From: Phlebiopsis flavidoalba | Taxonomy: Eukaryota; Basidiomycota; Agaricomycetes; Polyporales; Phanerochaetaceae | Assembly (NCBI GenBank): GCA_035772785.1 | Contig: JAOCPU010000017.1 | Location: forward strand, 62,001-126,000 | Direction of reading: 5' to 3' | DNA length: 64,000 nucleotides | In this document: piece by piece, positions 38,541 to 50,868 of the stretch | How the letters are laid out: every line of letters begins with the position of its first letter | Position numbering within the stretch: the first letter of the stretch is position 1 | The notes under the pieces: generated by a model | Database searches by the model: none | What the model was told of the DNA's origin: nothing | Seen by the model: only the letters and a program-made list of their open reading frames with translations | Translations under genes and position numbers: made by a program

Positions 38541-41500
38541 ATGAATGCCCTTGAGCCCAATAAAGAGCGAGGGTATCTCTCCATCGGAGACCATGGGGGG
38601 GGGGCTTGTGAGTTGGGAAATGGCAGGGTGAAGTTTGCGCAATCTGATCTGATGAAGCGGGTCGGACGCGACCTTGCGTATGTAGGATCGGAAACCTGAG
38701 GACTGCTGCTCTGGTGAGTGAATATAATTTGTGAATTAGAGCATCATGCTGAGACCAAGCAGATTAGTGTTGACGGTTTCTGGTGAGCCTACTTCCCATA
38801 AGCTTCACACTCCCACGCGACTCGTCGTCAACTTCGACTTCCCATAGAGGGAGGTACCATTCAAAAGTTGCATGGAAAACATATGTACTCACAACGGGTT
38901 CCTAGTGGAGTGAGCTACTGTGTACCGAACTTTGATTCCCCTTCCATCTTCGCGCGGATTCTGGATAAGAACAAGGTTTAAAGCTCGTGATTATGTTTCC
39001 GTCGCAACGCTCATCTCGGACAGGGGAGGACACTGTTTCGATATGTCCTACTGTCGCCTTCTCAACCAAACAGAATTATTTACCTAATTCTAATGTTCGT
39101 CCAGTGATATTCTCATGGTGCAACAGTGGCTCATTGCTGCTTGACAGATATTGCAACAAGTATATGCAGTGCTATAATTAGGTCACTCTCTCGCCATGTA
39201 CGAAGGCTCCTGGCTTTAGGTTTCATGAATGAGCGCGGTGTAAGCAACAGTGACAGGTGTCGGAGCTACACATTAGTGCAGTACGAATCACACACTGGAA
39301 TCCTTGACGCGGAGATTTTCTCAGGGCCGCTACCAGCCAGTACGATTGCTAGCCGCCCGACCTCTTACTGTCGTGGCTGGTTCGACTGTTTTGATGTTTG
39401 TATCCATTCATCCGGTAGCTAGCGACTTTTTATAGTCACGTATACGCCTAAGCTGAAGCGTATCATCGGCCGTCTAACGTGGGCGTGCAGCTAGACAAGC
39501 TAGCGTGCGTGCGTGTGCCCCTCCGCCTTGAATGTGCTCCAGCATTCAACTACGCGCGCTCGCCCTCCCACCACCACTGCTGCTTGTCATCGACAACTCC
39601 ATTCCCACACACCGAGAACCCCACCTCAACCCCGGTGGCACGGCCCATCCGCGCACCCACGGCTCCTCTTCTCCGCGCCGCCATGCGGAAATGAACCTTC
39701 GATCTGCGTTCACGGTCCACCGAGTCCGTCCGATCGAGAACGTGCGCGAGCCCAGATGTGCCGTTTTCGAAGCACATGCTCGGCGTCACGGGACAAGGCC
39801 ACACCTCGGCCCCAGCGTGCGTGCGAGTTCAACGCTGGTCGATGCGCCAGGCGTTGACTGTTCCTCCTCATGCAGCCGCCAGAATCACGCGCAACCCCCG
39901 ATGCGTGCTCCCGAGTAAGGAGAAGGCCGAGGAGCTCGTTGTTCCGTTCGAGAGTAAGTCCAGGCTCGCGCATCATAACTGATTCGATGCTTTATTGATT
40001 GCAATAGATCTGTAGCTTGACTGCATCGGCTCTGCTCGCTGCAGACGACCCTGTGCTGCCGAAGGTATCAATTTATGTTTCGCTGCAAGCCTGGGCCCGT
40101 CGCTTACACACTTTGTCTAGCCCTTGTCCACGAAATATTTGAGGCACGAATACGTACTGGATTTCCTGGATCCGCGGTCAAAGTATGAGGGCTCCTTGGA
40201 AGAAAGAAGCGTAAATCGGAGTGTGCACTAGCGCTCAAAACTGCTCATTTATGAGCTACGGGTTTAGATGCGTAATCTCGGCATAACTCCAACCCTGCTC
40301 TACAATAATGTAATAGGTGCGGTTGTGGCTAGCCCCACATTCATTCTCTCCCTGAATATATCGGCGGAACGACGCAATTGGTGCGTACATGCGCCTCTCT
40401 GCACACAGATACAATCTGACTTTGACGTAGGGACTACCGGTGTGTTTTGAAAGTCGCCCCTTAGCGTTGATGAAAGCTTAGCGACTATTCGCAGTGCTTC
40501 GTGGAGTCGGGATTCTTCGTTTACCCTCTACGCGCTCATTCGGCTCGGCTTCACTCATTGAGGCCCAACGCATACATGGACTTCATTTCGATCGCGTTAA
40601 GGACAAGAACCCAGACGGATCGCTCCAGATCATGTACACTATCCACGGTATCGTATTCCCGTCTCCTCTTTCCAACGTTTTTCTCGCCTCGAATTTCAAA
40701 ATTTAGGCGGCATGAAAATATTCCCGGAGGAGGAGCTTGATCACCTCGAGGGACATAAGGGCTCAAGGCCAGTTCGTATACCGGCAACGGGCAATCGACC
40801 ATATCCAATTGGTCATGCATGCACATTTACAGGATGTGTTGACCATGCTCTTGTCGCAAAATGCTGATCTCACCTCGGTAGGATATCTATGGCGTAACTG
40901 TCGGTTATCCTCCTATCTGGTCATCGTGATTTATGCATAACCCGAGATAGCATGGACTTGTATCTACCTAGGTCAGGAAATATTGGCCGTCCGCTGCCAG
41001 TGCGTCAAAAGTGCTGGGCTTTCGGTGCAAATAGACTAAAGCGTCAAATTATGTCAGGGCTACGACGTTGTGGTCGCAAGTAACGGGATTTGTGAGTATC
41101 TATCGCTAAATACTCTAATTGCATTCCACTGACCGAGCAATTTCAGAGTGGACTATGCATGTAAGCATAACGGGCCCTATTCTCATATGAATGCTCACCA
41201 CTGTTCAGACTTGTGATCAAGGTCCGCAATGACAAAAAGAATCTGTGCGTACACTTTAAGGCGTAAAAGCTTTCAGTTCGTTAATCTTGTGTCTTTCCAG
41301 TCAATCTGGTCAGTTAGCGTACACGACGATAGGTATGCGCCGACTCTGACACACAACAATATGATTAGGGAACGAGTGCCGCGGAGAAAAGAAACATTTC
41401 ACAGTGCGTACGTCCTGTCTGCCGACTCCATTAGCCACTAACCGCGTATTTAGTATTCCAAGGCGAGTTACTGATAGCGAAACTTCTATTCATGACCCAC

Positions 41501-42600
41501 ACTAAGCTCAGGCTTGTGTCCAGGTATAGGTGATGATTGGTACAGTGCGCAAAGTAGGGCCTTCCATCGGTTCGGTAATCGCTCCACACGGCGATATAGG
41601 GTTGCTATAGACCGAGGTTCGTGCCATCACGTTTGCAACGGGGTATGCAACATATTCATACTGTCGCCCAGGCCTGCGCTTGGCGGACAAACGGTCTCAT
41701 TCCCTTGTCCCCGGCGACTCGAGTGGCTGCCGCGCGAGACCAACTCTACGAAGACATCATGGAGAAAGGATGGAACAAAGAGCTCCAGTTCTTTGGGCAG
41801 AGCTACGAAGACAAAGACGTCCTTGATTCTTCGCTGCTTATCATGCCGCTCGTGTTCTTCTCTACGCCTGTGCGTCTTTCCCACTGCCGTTGCGTAATGT
41901 AGCTTGCTGATGGGTGCAGTCGGACCCTCGATTCTTGAGTACCCTCAAGAGGATACTTTTTACTCCAGAACGAGGCGGCTTAACGTCCAATGTAGGCGCG
42001 CCTTTGTCCATTCGGGATACACGCACATCTTCATAGAAGCTTGCAGGGGTTGGTCTATCGCTACGACGTCTCGAAGGCCGTACGACGGTGTCGGCGGAGA
42101 AGAAGGCACGTTTTGCCTGTGCACCCTTTGGTACGCCCACCTGTAGCAAACCTTGCAGCACTCCTATCTAATCCATCTCTGTTCAGGTGTATCGAAGCGC
42201 TCGCCAGGGCAGGCGAATATGAGAAACCTCTTGCTCATGCGAGCAATTCGGATGTTTGAGGTGTGTCCGGATACAATTCTGTTTGCCCACACGCGGGCTC
42301 ATGTCTCTCAGGACTTTTTGCAATATACTAACCACGTCGGCCTCTGCACCGAAGAGATTTCTCCGGCGGGAGATGGGTACGTTTGATTTATTTTCTGCCG
42401 CGTGCCAAGGTCATCTTATGGTTATTCCAGTCTCGGGGAACGCCGTGCAGGGGTTCACGTATGTGCTTCCATTCCTATTCTGACGCGTTTGTTAAACTGT
42501 CGTTCAATAGTCACGTCACCCTCATCTCTGCGGCATACAATCTCTCACGCATGCAGTCCAGGTGTGTACTCTCCCGCTTCTCAAGGAGCCAGTCCTGACC
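38541..42600 (+). CDS. Glycoside hydrolase family 15 protein (glucoamylase/trehalase-like)
   Basis: This resembles the intracellular GH15 proteins common in basidiomycetes, inverting alpha-glucosidases acting on glucans or trehalose. The ATG at 38541 starts MNALEPNKERGYLSIGDHG, without a signal peptide. Ordered matches are FDSPSIFARILDKNK (about 38930-38975), PTVAFSTKQNYLPNSNV (about 39046), LRLECAPAFNYARS (about 39525), ENVREPDVPFSKHML (about 39739-39783), PSKEKAEELVVPFES (about 39910-39955), LTASALLAADDPVLPK (about 40017-40065), GAVVASPTF, RVKDKNPDGSLQIMYTIHG (about 40595-40650), EEELDHLEGHKGSRPVRI (about 40727-40780), DQLYEDIMEKGWNKELQFFG (about 41740-41800), SYEDKDVLDSS, GGEEGTFCLCTLW (about 42088-42130, likely general acid Glu), NHVGLCTEEISPAG (about 42330-42370, likely base Glu) and HVTLISAAYNLSRM. 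The last exon end is uncertain. Indels are especially frequent here. Confidence 0.85.
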
Positions 42601-45600
42601 GGTGGATCTAGGTACAAGTAAATGCAATTCTCTCGAGGGAAACCATACTTGGGATCCTATCTGTACAATAAATTGAAGGAATGTAAAAGAGCGACTTCTG
42701 AACAGGGGCGTAGGGTTGGGTAGTGAATGTGGGGCGACGACCGACGTGAGCCGTAGCGCTCTCCCTTTGGCCGTAAATGACCGTTATCGCGCTGCAGCGT
42801 GTCGCATTACAGCCGGTTCGAAAAGGTGAACACTGAACAGGGCTACGGTACTCAAAGCTATCTGTATCCGCGCGTGGAGATGGCGTAAGGAGTGCGTGAG
42901 GTTAAAATGACATGGGAACGGTGAGTGGCGGATAGGGGCAGAAGTGGGAACGTCCAAAGTCCATCATACAAACGTGTTTTCGACCTTAATCGAATCAGCG
43001 TTGGGCTGGGTAATACGTGAATATGCGCTGCGACCTTTCCAGTGGGTCTGCAGTAGCATCGGGTGAGTGACCATCATGTCGTCGCGTAAGGCCGCTTCCA
43101 TTTATCCTAGGGTTAGGAAATTTTGAGATGCGCTGATACTTGGTATGAACGTTCTGATGCACGTACGTCTCGAAGTTCATGTACGGAATCTGTCCTCATG
43201 TCCGTGCTCGTCCAGAATCTGGACCTCTAGCATGCGCTAAAGATGATGGTCGGTGGTCTAAATATGTGGGGAAGGAGAATAGGAGTACCGAATGTCCGCT
43301 TGCTGTGCGTGGAACTGGGTAGGGGCGTCGAGACTGTATTAGTGGTATGGTTATGAGTCCTCCCGTGCCCAAACCCCGATTGCGAATCTTATCTCGAGCG
43401 TTAAGAGTTGCCAGAAGTGAGTTTAAAAAGACTATACAAACTCAGTTGAGACATTTGCTAGAGAACATGTACGACAACGGCTTACCGTTTTGGTAGTACA
43501 AATAAAAAGCTATGAAGACGAAATTGTTGGGCATGGTGGCGTACTATGCATGATGACTGAGTTTTTGGCGTTTGGGCAGGGTTTTCGGAGACTCACGCAA
43601 ATGAGAACGATTATAGCACATAAACTGCCCAAGGTTCATAAACGCCGTGTTAACGAGAGTCCGAGAGACTGACCTTGTAAGGACACCCGTGTTGATACTG
43701 TACGCGATTAGGAGTCGAATCATGGAATCCGTGCTGTGGAAGAACGTCCAGTTCTTAGAGATGTGCACAATCCTGAGACGACCGGAGACCACTTACCGGC
43801 GAATACCAGTTTTACGCATTGCTAGTGAGATTGACAAACGCCGTGGCAATTATAACGTCTGCGAGCAACTCCCCCAGCAAAAGCTAGGTATAGGACCCAC
43901 TAAACTTGAGTTAGAAGAGATCAAAGAAGTATACCGCTGCTTGCCGATATTTGCATCAGGTCCTGAATAAGTGCCAATTTGTAGACTGGATGGCTGTGTC
44001 TCAGAGCAGGTCAAACTGAACGGAGGCGGAGAACCACAACTCACCCTCGTATTGGAAGAAGACTGTGAGTCGCGATGGTTAAGCGCAGAGTTGCAAGGTG
44101 TTAATGTGAATTGCGTACTAATGCTGCCGACCAAGGTGACGAGGGAGGGTATCATCTAATATAGCACGTCAGTTCTAGCGCGAGGGTCATAGCCGAGGGG
44201 CGACATCAACTATGACCGGCACGAGCAGCTTTCTCTCGCTCAGCTATTACCCGTTAGGACGGATGGTATGGTACATCATAGGGACCTAGATGGAGTACCT
44301 AGCCACACTCGATGTGCGAACATGCTGAAGGAGTAGTCGGTTTAAACTTTAGTGATTCACAATAATGTGCACGGTACCCCCCCTCTACAACTTCATCACA
44401 GTCAGATCGCTTGACACCCCCCCATTGAAAGCCGCGTTCCATACAGTCTGCAACTCAAAAAGCTGGAGTGGCCAGCTCCAATCTTGGACGGTACCGGATT
44501 AATGAAAAACCCATGCGGTGTCCTTTTCGTCGTATGGTTTAGAGCGCGGGTCACCCTAGTGATTTCAGAACTGACTGAGAGCTCACCATTATACTCCTAC
44601 TACTAGTCAATTCAATGCGAACTGTTACGCTAGGATAAAAGGTCTCATATCAACCAGGTGACATTTCGTCAGTGCCTAACGGGGGTTGCTATAGTTCGTC
44701 ACCGAGTAGAAATACACGGTGTGCGATATTAAAAAGAGATGTGTAAGGGTGTCCAGGATCCCTGGAATGTATCGACTTCAGCAGAAAGCGCAAAAGAATG
44801 AGGCACTGAATTTAGAAGGATAAAGTTACCAGATGAAAAAAAAACAAAGGAATACCATGCCAACTAGGGGCGCGTTACTTCAGAGGAGGATTGTGCTGAG
44901 CAGAGAGCCAATTCGCGTGCGGAATCACTACTTACGTCAAGAACGGTACCGTTAAAACTTTCCCGCCGGTGCGAGTTGGTAATCGATCAACAAGTACAGT
45001 GAACGACACGGTGTCTTGAATACAGTGTGGTGGAAGATCCCTTAAAGACCTTGGAAGCGACCAATCAGCGTACCAACCGAGTTCTGCGTAAGAAGCTACT
45101 CCGAGTACTTCCGCAACTAGCTGCAACGGAGGATTGCCGTAGGCCGCCTCTTAGAGCTAGACAACCGCAAGAAGAAATTTAAGTGGAGGGTAGCGCAGCA
45201 TGACAGACACACCAAGATAGAAGGCGGGGGGGGTGGGGGGGCTGCCCAAACGTGCCGTCGGTACGTTAGAGATGGGCATGGGTGTGGAGGGAGTGCATAG
45301 TGAAGTGCCCCGCCAGTCTGTATGCCAACCTATTCAAGCAGGAGGGTAGGGGGGTTTCTACATGATAACGGACGAACATGCATCTCACTGTAGTGCGGGT
45401 GCCAGTACTAAGGGTCCCGAAGTCGGAGTCCGCATTGGCACGCGGAGAAACGAATTTGTAGTCATGTGACACGAGCGAAAACGTCGTCAACGTGTGGAGA
45501 GTGGAACCAGGGCATGTTACAGTGCGCATATTACACCACAGGAGATGCTGTGGGCATTAGGGTGTGGCATAGACCGGATGAACCAGTATGGCGAAGACAG

Positions 45601-46925
45601 CAGATGAATACTCGTATTGCTTTTGTCGTTCCTAAGGTAATCGCCGAGGCATGTTACCCGTCCGTTGCGCGGACACTCACGCATCTCGGACTGGTAAAGC
45701 AGCACTCATCCTATCAGAGGAAACAATGAGAAGGTATTATACCGGATATTGGGACTGTTCCCATTTGATTGCGTACGCAGCGCATAAGAGATGTATATGG
45801 TTTTGGTGTTGACCTTAACGGTAGGAAACCGTTGCATAGAATATGTGTTGTGGTCAAGTTTAATTCGACGAGTTTAAGTGGCCTAAGAATCTTAAATGGT
45901 TCACAACGAAAGATAGGCTCAGAACGGACAACTCACGGAAGATCCTTTCTCTGTCGACGATTACGATCCTCACCACTCCGGCTAGGCGCAAGGGGGCGAA
46001 GTGTAATTTTTTCTATGGCTATCTCCTTAGAGACAGGGGACGGGGAGTGGGGGGGTTCAAGGTGGAGGGGGGTTACAGTTCATCGTCAGTTGTCCGTCAG
46101 GTGTAGGTTACAGTCATGGTCACGACAGGCACACGGGGGACTGTCTAGCATGTCATTGAAGTGGACAAAATGTTTTTGTCTAGACGCCCGAAATGAGTAA
46201 GAGAGCAATTCGATAGCATGAAAGAATGCTAAAACTATGCCGTTGTTTCCAGGTCATATTGAAGTCTGAATATGGTGGAATAGGTGTACAACTCTGAGAG
46301 CTTTTAAATCAGATAACTTTAGTAGTGCGATAGATGAGAAAACTTGACGTGCCGCCTGCTCAACAGAGCTTTGCATCCAGCATGCGTGACACCGAACCAA
46401 GTGTTCGACGATTTTACTTGAAGCGTACGTTCCTTGGTTAGTGTGTATTATATTCGACGAGGACCAAAGTAGCACAAGATTGTCTAGTAGACGCCGCATA
46501 TGTGTGCCCCGGTCTCGCCCGCGTTGCACAGGAGCTGCGCGATATCATGTTTTATTTCAAGCAACGTTCGCTCTTTGTCATTGGTATGAGGATATGCCGG
46601 AACGTTTCGCAAGGATGTCCAGGCCGACGACGCTGCGCAAAGAGTGGTAGGAGGCCGAAGGGCTGTGCGGAGGCGGCGCTCAGGGTTCTGGTTGGCTATG
46701 TTTGGTCGCGAGTGTCATCGTGATGCCGCGACCGGACTCGCTCCCCCTCACGACTTGACACCCCTCCACGACCGTCCTCGATAGACTCACCCACGCGCAG
46801 GCATCGCACCCCTCGACGACCTCTGAACCGTTTACGGTGAGCATCCCCAATTATTCTTGTCCAAGCTTAGCAACCCTGACCGCGCCCCACCTCCGTAACC
46901 TCGACCAGAATCACACGCTCTCATC
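42601..46925. other. Long stretch with no recognisable gene
   Basis: Over 4.3 kb I find no domain, RNA, transposase or reverse transcriptase motif. Open frames are short and their composition looks random. A G-rich run lies near 45224-45240. Frames at 43647-43970 and 46441-46723 are slightly longer, but nothing supports them as genes. The final 200 bases are the C-rich promoter side of the R-SNARE gene. Confidence 0.45.
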
Positions 46926-47514
46926 ATGTTCGTACCGCTTCCAATCCTCCAGTTCTGCGTCGCTTAGCTCGCCATTTCTGTTCCTCTAGGTCTGAACCAT
47001 ATGACCCATACCTTCCCCGTGGTGGCTCCTCTGGCGGCGCAGGCGCGGCTCCTGCGGCGGGGAACGCCAAGACTGCGGCCATTCAACAGCAGATTGACGA
47101 TACCGTCGGTATCATGAGGGAAAACATCACCAAAGTGGCAGAGAGAGGAGAGAGGCTTGATCAGCTACAAGATAAGACAGACAACCTCGCGGTATCTGCC
47201 CAAGGCTTCCGCCGTGGAGCAAACCGAGTCCGTAAGGTACGTCCACCAGTGGCTGCGGAGAGTTACGCGTAATAAACTCACTCGCCCCTTTCTTCAGAAT
47301 ATGTGGTGAGTCTGACTTTGTCCACATAATGCTATCTGTTTCTGAGGATTGGATGCCCAATAGGTGGAAAGATATGAAGGTATGCTTGTGCTTTGCTCGA
47401 AACTTTGTTCATTCTAACTGCTCCCTCGTTTAGATGAGACTTATCATAGGGTTTGCCATCGCCATCATCATCGTCATCATCGTCGTCTCTATCGTGAAGG
47501 CAACACACCACTAA
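46926..47514 (+). CDS. R-SNARE, synaptobrevin/VAMP (Snc-type)
   Basis: This is a tail-anchored v-SNARE on secretory or endocytic vesicles that pairs with plasma-membrane or endosomal Q-SNAREs. After a tiny first exon the protein reads [34 protein letters not shown], then the SNARE motif [34 protein letters not shown] and [14 protein letters not shown] (about 47035-47235). The ionic-layer Arg lies in VAERGERL. After an intron comes NMWWKDMK, and after another intron the anchor [20 protein letters not shown] and KATHH, ending at TAA 47512-47514. The juxtamembrane WW and basic residues are typical of Snc/VAMP2. The first exon is uncertain: I chose the ATG at 46926, assuming it splices to the acceptor before TCTGAACC near 46991, though the donor is not clean. 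Confidence 0.92.
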
Positions 47515-50500
47515 ACAAACCACTGCCCCTTTTGCCCCGAGGCCTACCCCCTTACCGCCCACGCGATGTCTTCTTCGTCCAACCCCGGCATGACGCTCGT
47601 CTTTTCTTCTGTATCTATGCGCATTCTACTATAATGTCCGTTTCTCCTCTCCGTGGAATCTTTATGTTGGGAGTATTTCGGCTGTCGAAACTTGGACGTT
47701 CTCCCTCTCCTCTTCTAGCGTAGTTTGGTGTGCCAGTATTATCCACCATATAGGGGCACTTAACCCAACGTTGTAAAACAGAGCAGCAGCAACGGCGACG
47801 TCCAATATTTTGTTCCATCTTTCTTTGGAGTCGGAGTGCTGCCAAATCTCGACCGACAAGGCGTCACTATAACAGCGTAGACGCCTGTATCGCCAAGTAC
47901 TTGCGATGATGTTGTAACCTATGCGCATTCTTCTCGTCTACTCTTTCCGTCGTCAGACAAGTCACGTCTGTTTAGCGTAGTGGGCCTGAGATATGGCAAA
48001 CGACCTCAGGTGGGATGAAGACGCGGTTAAAGAACGGAACGGTGGATTCACTGGGTATCACCCGTGGGCGTGATTACGCTGGAACTGTAGAGCCTTGCAC
48101 TGATGTAACCGTGGACAGGATAATTCTGCGTGCTGACCCACCGACCCTCGCAACAGGCTACGCGGTACTCGCATACTCATTATTGTTCTTCGCTGTTGGT
48201 AGCTAAGCTACACTTTTCCAGCGCTGTTATGGCTTTTACGGGCACTGCTGATGGTACGTCTTGCAAGCGCCACTAACGGCCAACGACAATGTGATGTCGC
48301 TCATTGCAGGTGCTGGAAAGTTTTTGAGCTGTAAGACAGACACTACAGTATTACGTATTAAGACTTCTGACCCTACCACCGCGTACTTTGTCATCGCAAA
48401 TTGGCGTTCGTTGGATGGCAATATTACAGGAAACTCTAGTGAAAGGATTAGTGTGCCGACTTTCCCGAACATGTGCGTAAGAAAGCGAACTACGCTCAGA
48501 CACGATATCCGACCCGGCCGTAGCTCGGGGAGGCCAAAACTCACTTCCACCTCCTCGCACCATCCGACCGAGGACTAATATCAAATTGCGCGCAAGGACA
48601 GCAGTTTCAGTCTCTTACCCATCTTCTCCGAAAAATCGGGTGTCTATGTACATACCAGGCGCCCTTCGAAACAGGAGATACGAAGGACATACTCCCTCCC
48701 GCCATGATTGTTTTGAGAAAAACCAATGTTTTCAAATTGCCATTGTCGCTTCCGGCGTGACAACGACATCCAAACCTTGAGCATCCGCATAGAAAGAGGA
48801 TACCGGCAGTGATTCGCTGATGAAAGCATGCCCTTGCGGATCGCAGCAGGTGTCAGAGAGAAAACTGGCAAGGCTACTCTCGCGACAGACAACTAGCGTC
48901 GCCAACGCCACTCTGAGAGAGTGAGGCTGCCGCACTAGCCAGGGTGCGGGCGACAGGAGCCAGATCAAACTTGTTAGGTTAGCGCGATGATTGAGATGGG
49001 CGAAGTGGTGATTTGCTACCGACAAACGTCCTCCAGGCCGTTCGCATACGCCGGACAAGGAAAGACTTCGCACGTGGAGTGGGCGTGTCAGGGCGGTGCA
49101 CGGCGAGACGAGCGTTGGAGGTGGCCTACCAGTTTTTTCACCGTATCCGCCCCGTCCCGTCGCCCGCGCACCCCCCCCCCTATGCTGGCGCGTGTACCCT
49201 GTTCGAAAATTAGTGGTAGCGCCCCCTGGGAACAGACGGTTGAGGACCGTCGGCGCTATTTCGGTCACCAAGGCTCGCTGCCCGTGAAACGACGTCAGAA
49301 AAACATCGCTACTTTTTGTCCGTATGACTTTACTCGAAAGCCCCGCTTTCTCGTACAGGTGCTGTCAGTAAGATGCTGGTGGACTACGATCAGTGAGGAC
49401 ACGCTAGTATCTGGCGTCCTTTTCCTTTGCCGAGCACGCTCGACCGGAGAGAGGATATTGTCTGGAGGAGAGGACAGTGCGATGGGCCATCTTTGCGCTC
49501 TGGTGTAGCCGAACGTGAAGACAAGAGACGGCATGAATGCATACCGATGAGACCTCAGGGTCGTGGACCGCTCATTGTAACCTCATGAGGTGAGCGATGG
49601 CAGATGACGTTAGCGGTTGAGCATATGCAATCGCAATGAGGGTGCGTTGTTTTGAGAGACTATGGGTACAAGCACCGAGAAAAAGATCTGGGCGTGAGCC
49701 TGGCCAGATATCTGCCAAATGCAGAGTTAGAATGTATACGGCTGCTGGACAAAAGAGAACATACTGAAATTTTCCCAAGGGTGCGGCCTCATCGGGAGGG
49801 AAGCCTAGTATGTCTGCTGTATTAACAATAGATGCTATGCGTCTACATTTAGCACTCACATGACTAATCTCAAATGCGGGGTTGCGGCCGGGGAACGTCG
49901 ACGCTGTGACAGGTCGCACTACACGATCTGTAGCGGTCATGGTGCTCTCGTCCAGCAAGTCTAATTGAGAAGCGCGTCCAGATTGAGAAATAAGTGGATA
50001 GTACCTGTTTGTAGCGGTTGTCCGGTGGTTCTGTAGCAAATACTGATTAACAGTTGACCCTTGATCTGGATGTCATAAGACTGTCTATGTGGGTGATACA
50101 AATCCGGCGAGCTGGATTGGCATGATAACATTTGGCAGGAGATCTCCACCAGGTCTTGCCCAATATCCCTTTTAGTTGAAGTGACGGTCGTGACGGACAG
50201 AACATGACTCCGGTGAGGTCTTCTCGCCGCGCACCGCACATTGGATGTTTGCGCCTGTCACTGCCACCTATCTTGCCTAAATACTCCCCCATTATCGTGT
50301 GCTTTCTCGGCAAATCAGCTACTTGCGCTTTCTGTATTCATTTTCAAGCACGTCACCGTCATCTATAAACTTTGTCAAAGCCAGCAATAACGCACCTCAC
50401 TCCAAAGCAATCGCGACGGTCATAGCCACGGACACGGACGTGTGAAACAAAAACCCTCCGTATATTGGAGAGCGTGGCTGGGATTTCTCGTAGGCCCCTC

Positions 50501-50751
50501 GGTACATCAAGGAAGAACACCCATAGATCAGACCTCCTGTATATCAGGCCTGCTTCCAGGAACCAGATCTTCCCTCCGTTGCCATTGGAACTCTGGCACC
50601 AGCTGTAGTTTTCAGACGGCAGCCAATCTCAGCAAACAGTGAGTTTTAGATCAGATGTAGTGCAGCGGTGTTGTAACAGACCGATGGAATCGCACCCCGC
50701 GGCCTTGATAACAATCATAAGATCAATTACCGCAGCCTGCCAGAGACCCAT
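47515..50751. other. Intergenic, no gene assigned
   Basis: This includes the R-SNARE 3' flank (C/T-rich, to about 47760). A plus-strand frame at 48261-48578 and another at 48987-49508 are open but match no family. A C-run lies at 49170-49179. Nothing else was found before the kinase promoter. Confidence 0.4.
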
Positions 50752-50758
50752 TATAAAG
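50752..50758 (+). promoter_or_regulatory. TATA box of the AGC kinase gene
   Basis: TATAAAG lies about 117 bases upstream of the proposed start codon at 50869, followed by a C/T-rich leader. Confidence 0.55.
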
Positions 50759-50868
50759 CCATCTTCTCTTCGTTGTACTGCTCTCTACAATACCTCTCGC
50801 GTAGCTCCTGCCGCGCGTCGTCCCCTGAACTCCGCCCAAACACACGATCGCCTAGCACATCGACCACA

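Noticed and set aside
48987..49508. 173-codon plus-strand frame
   Set aside because: There is no recognisable domain, the composition looks random, and no promoter or splice context supports it. It is kept only as a note in the intergenic entry.
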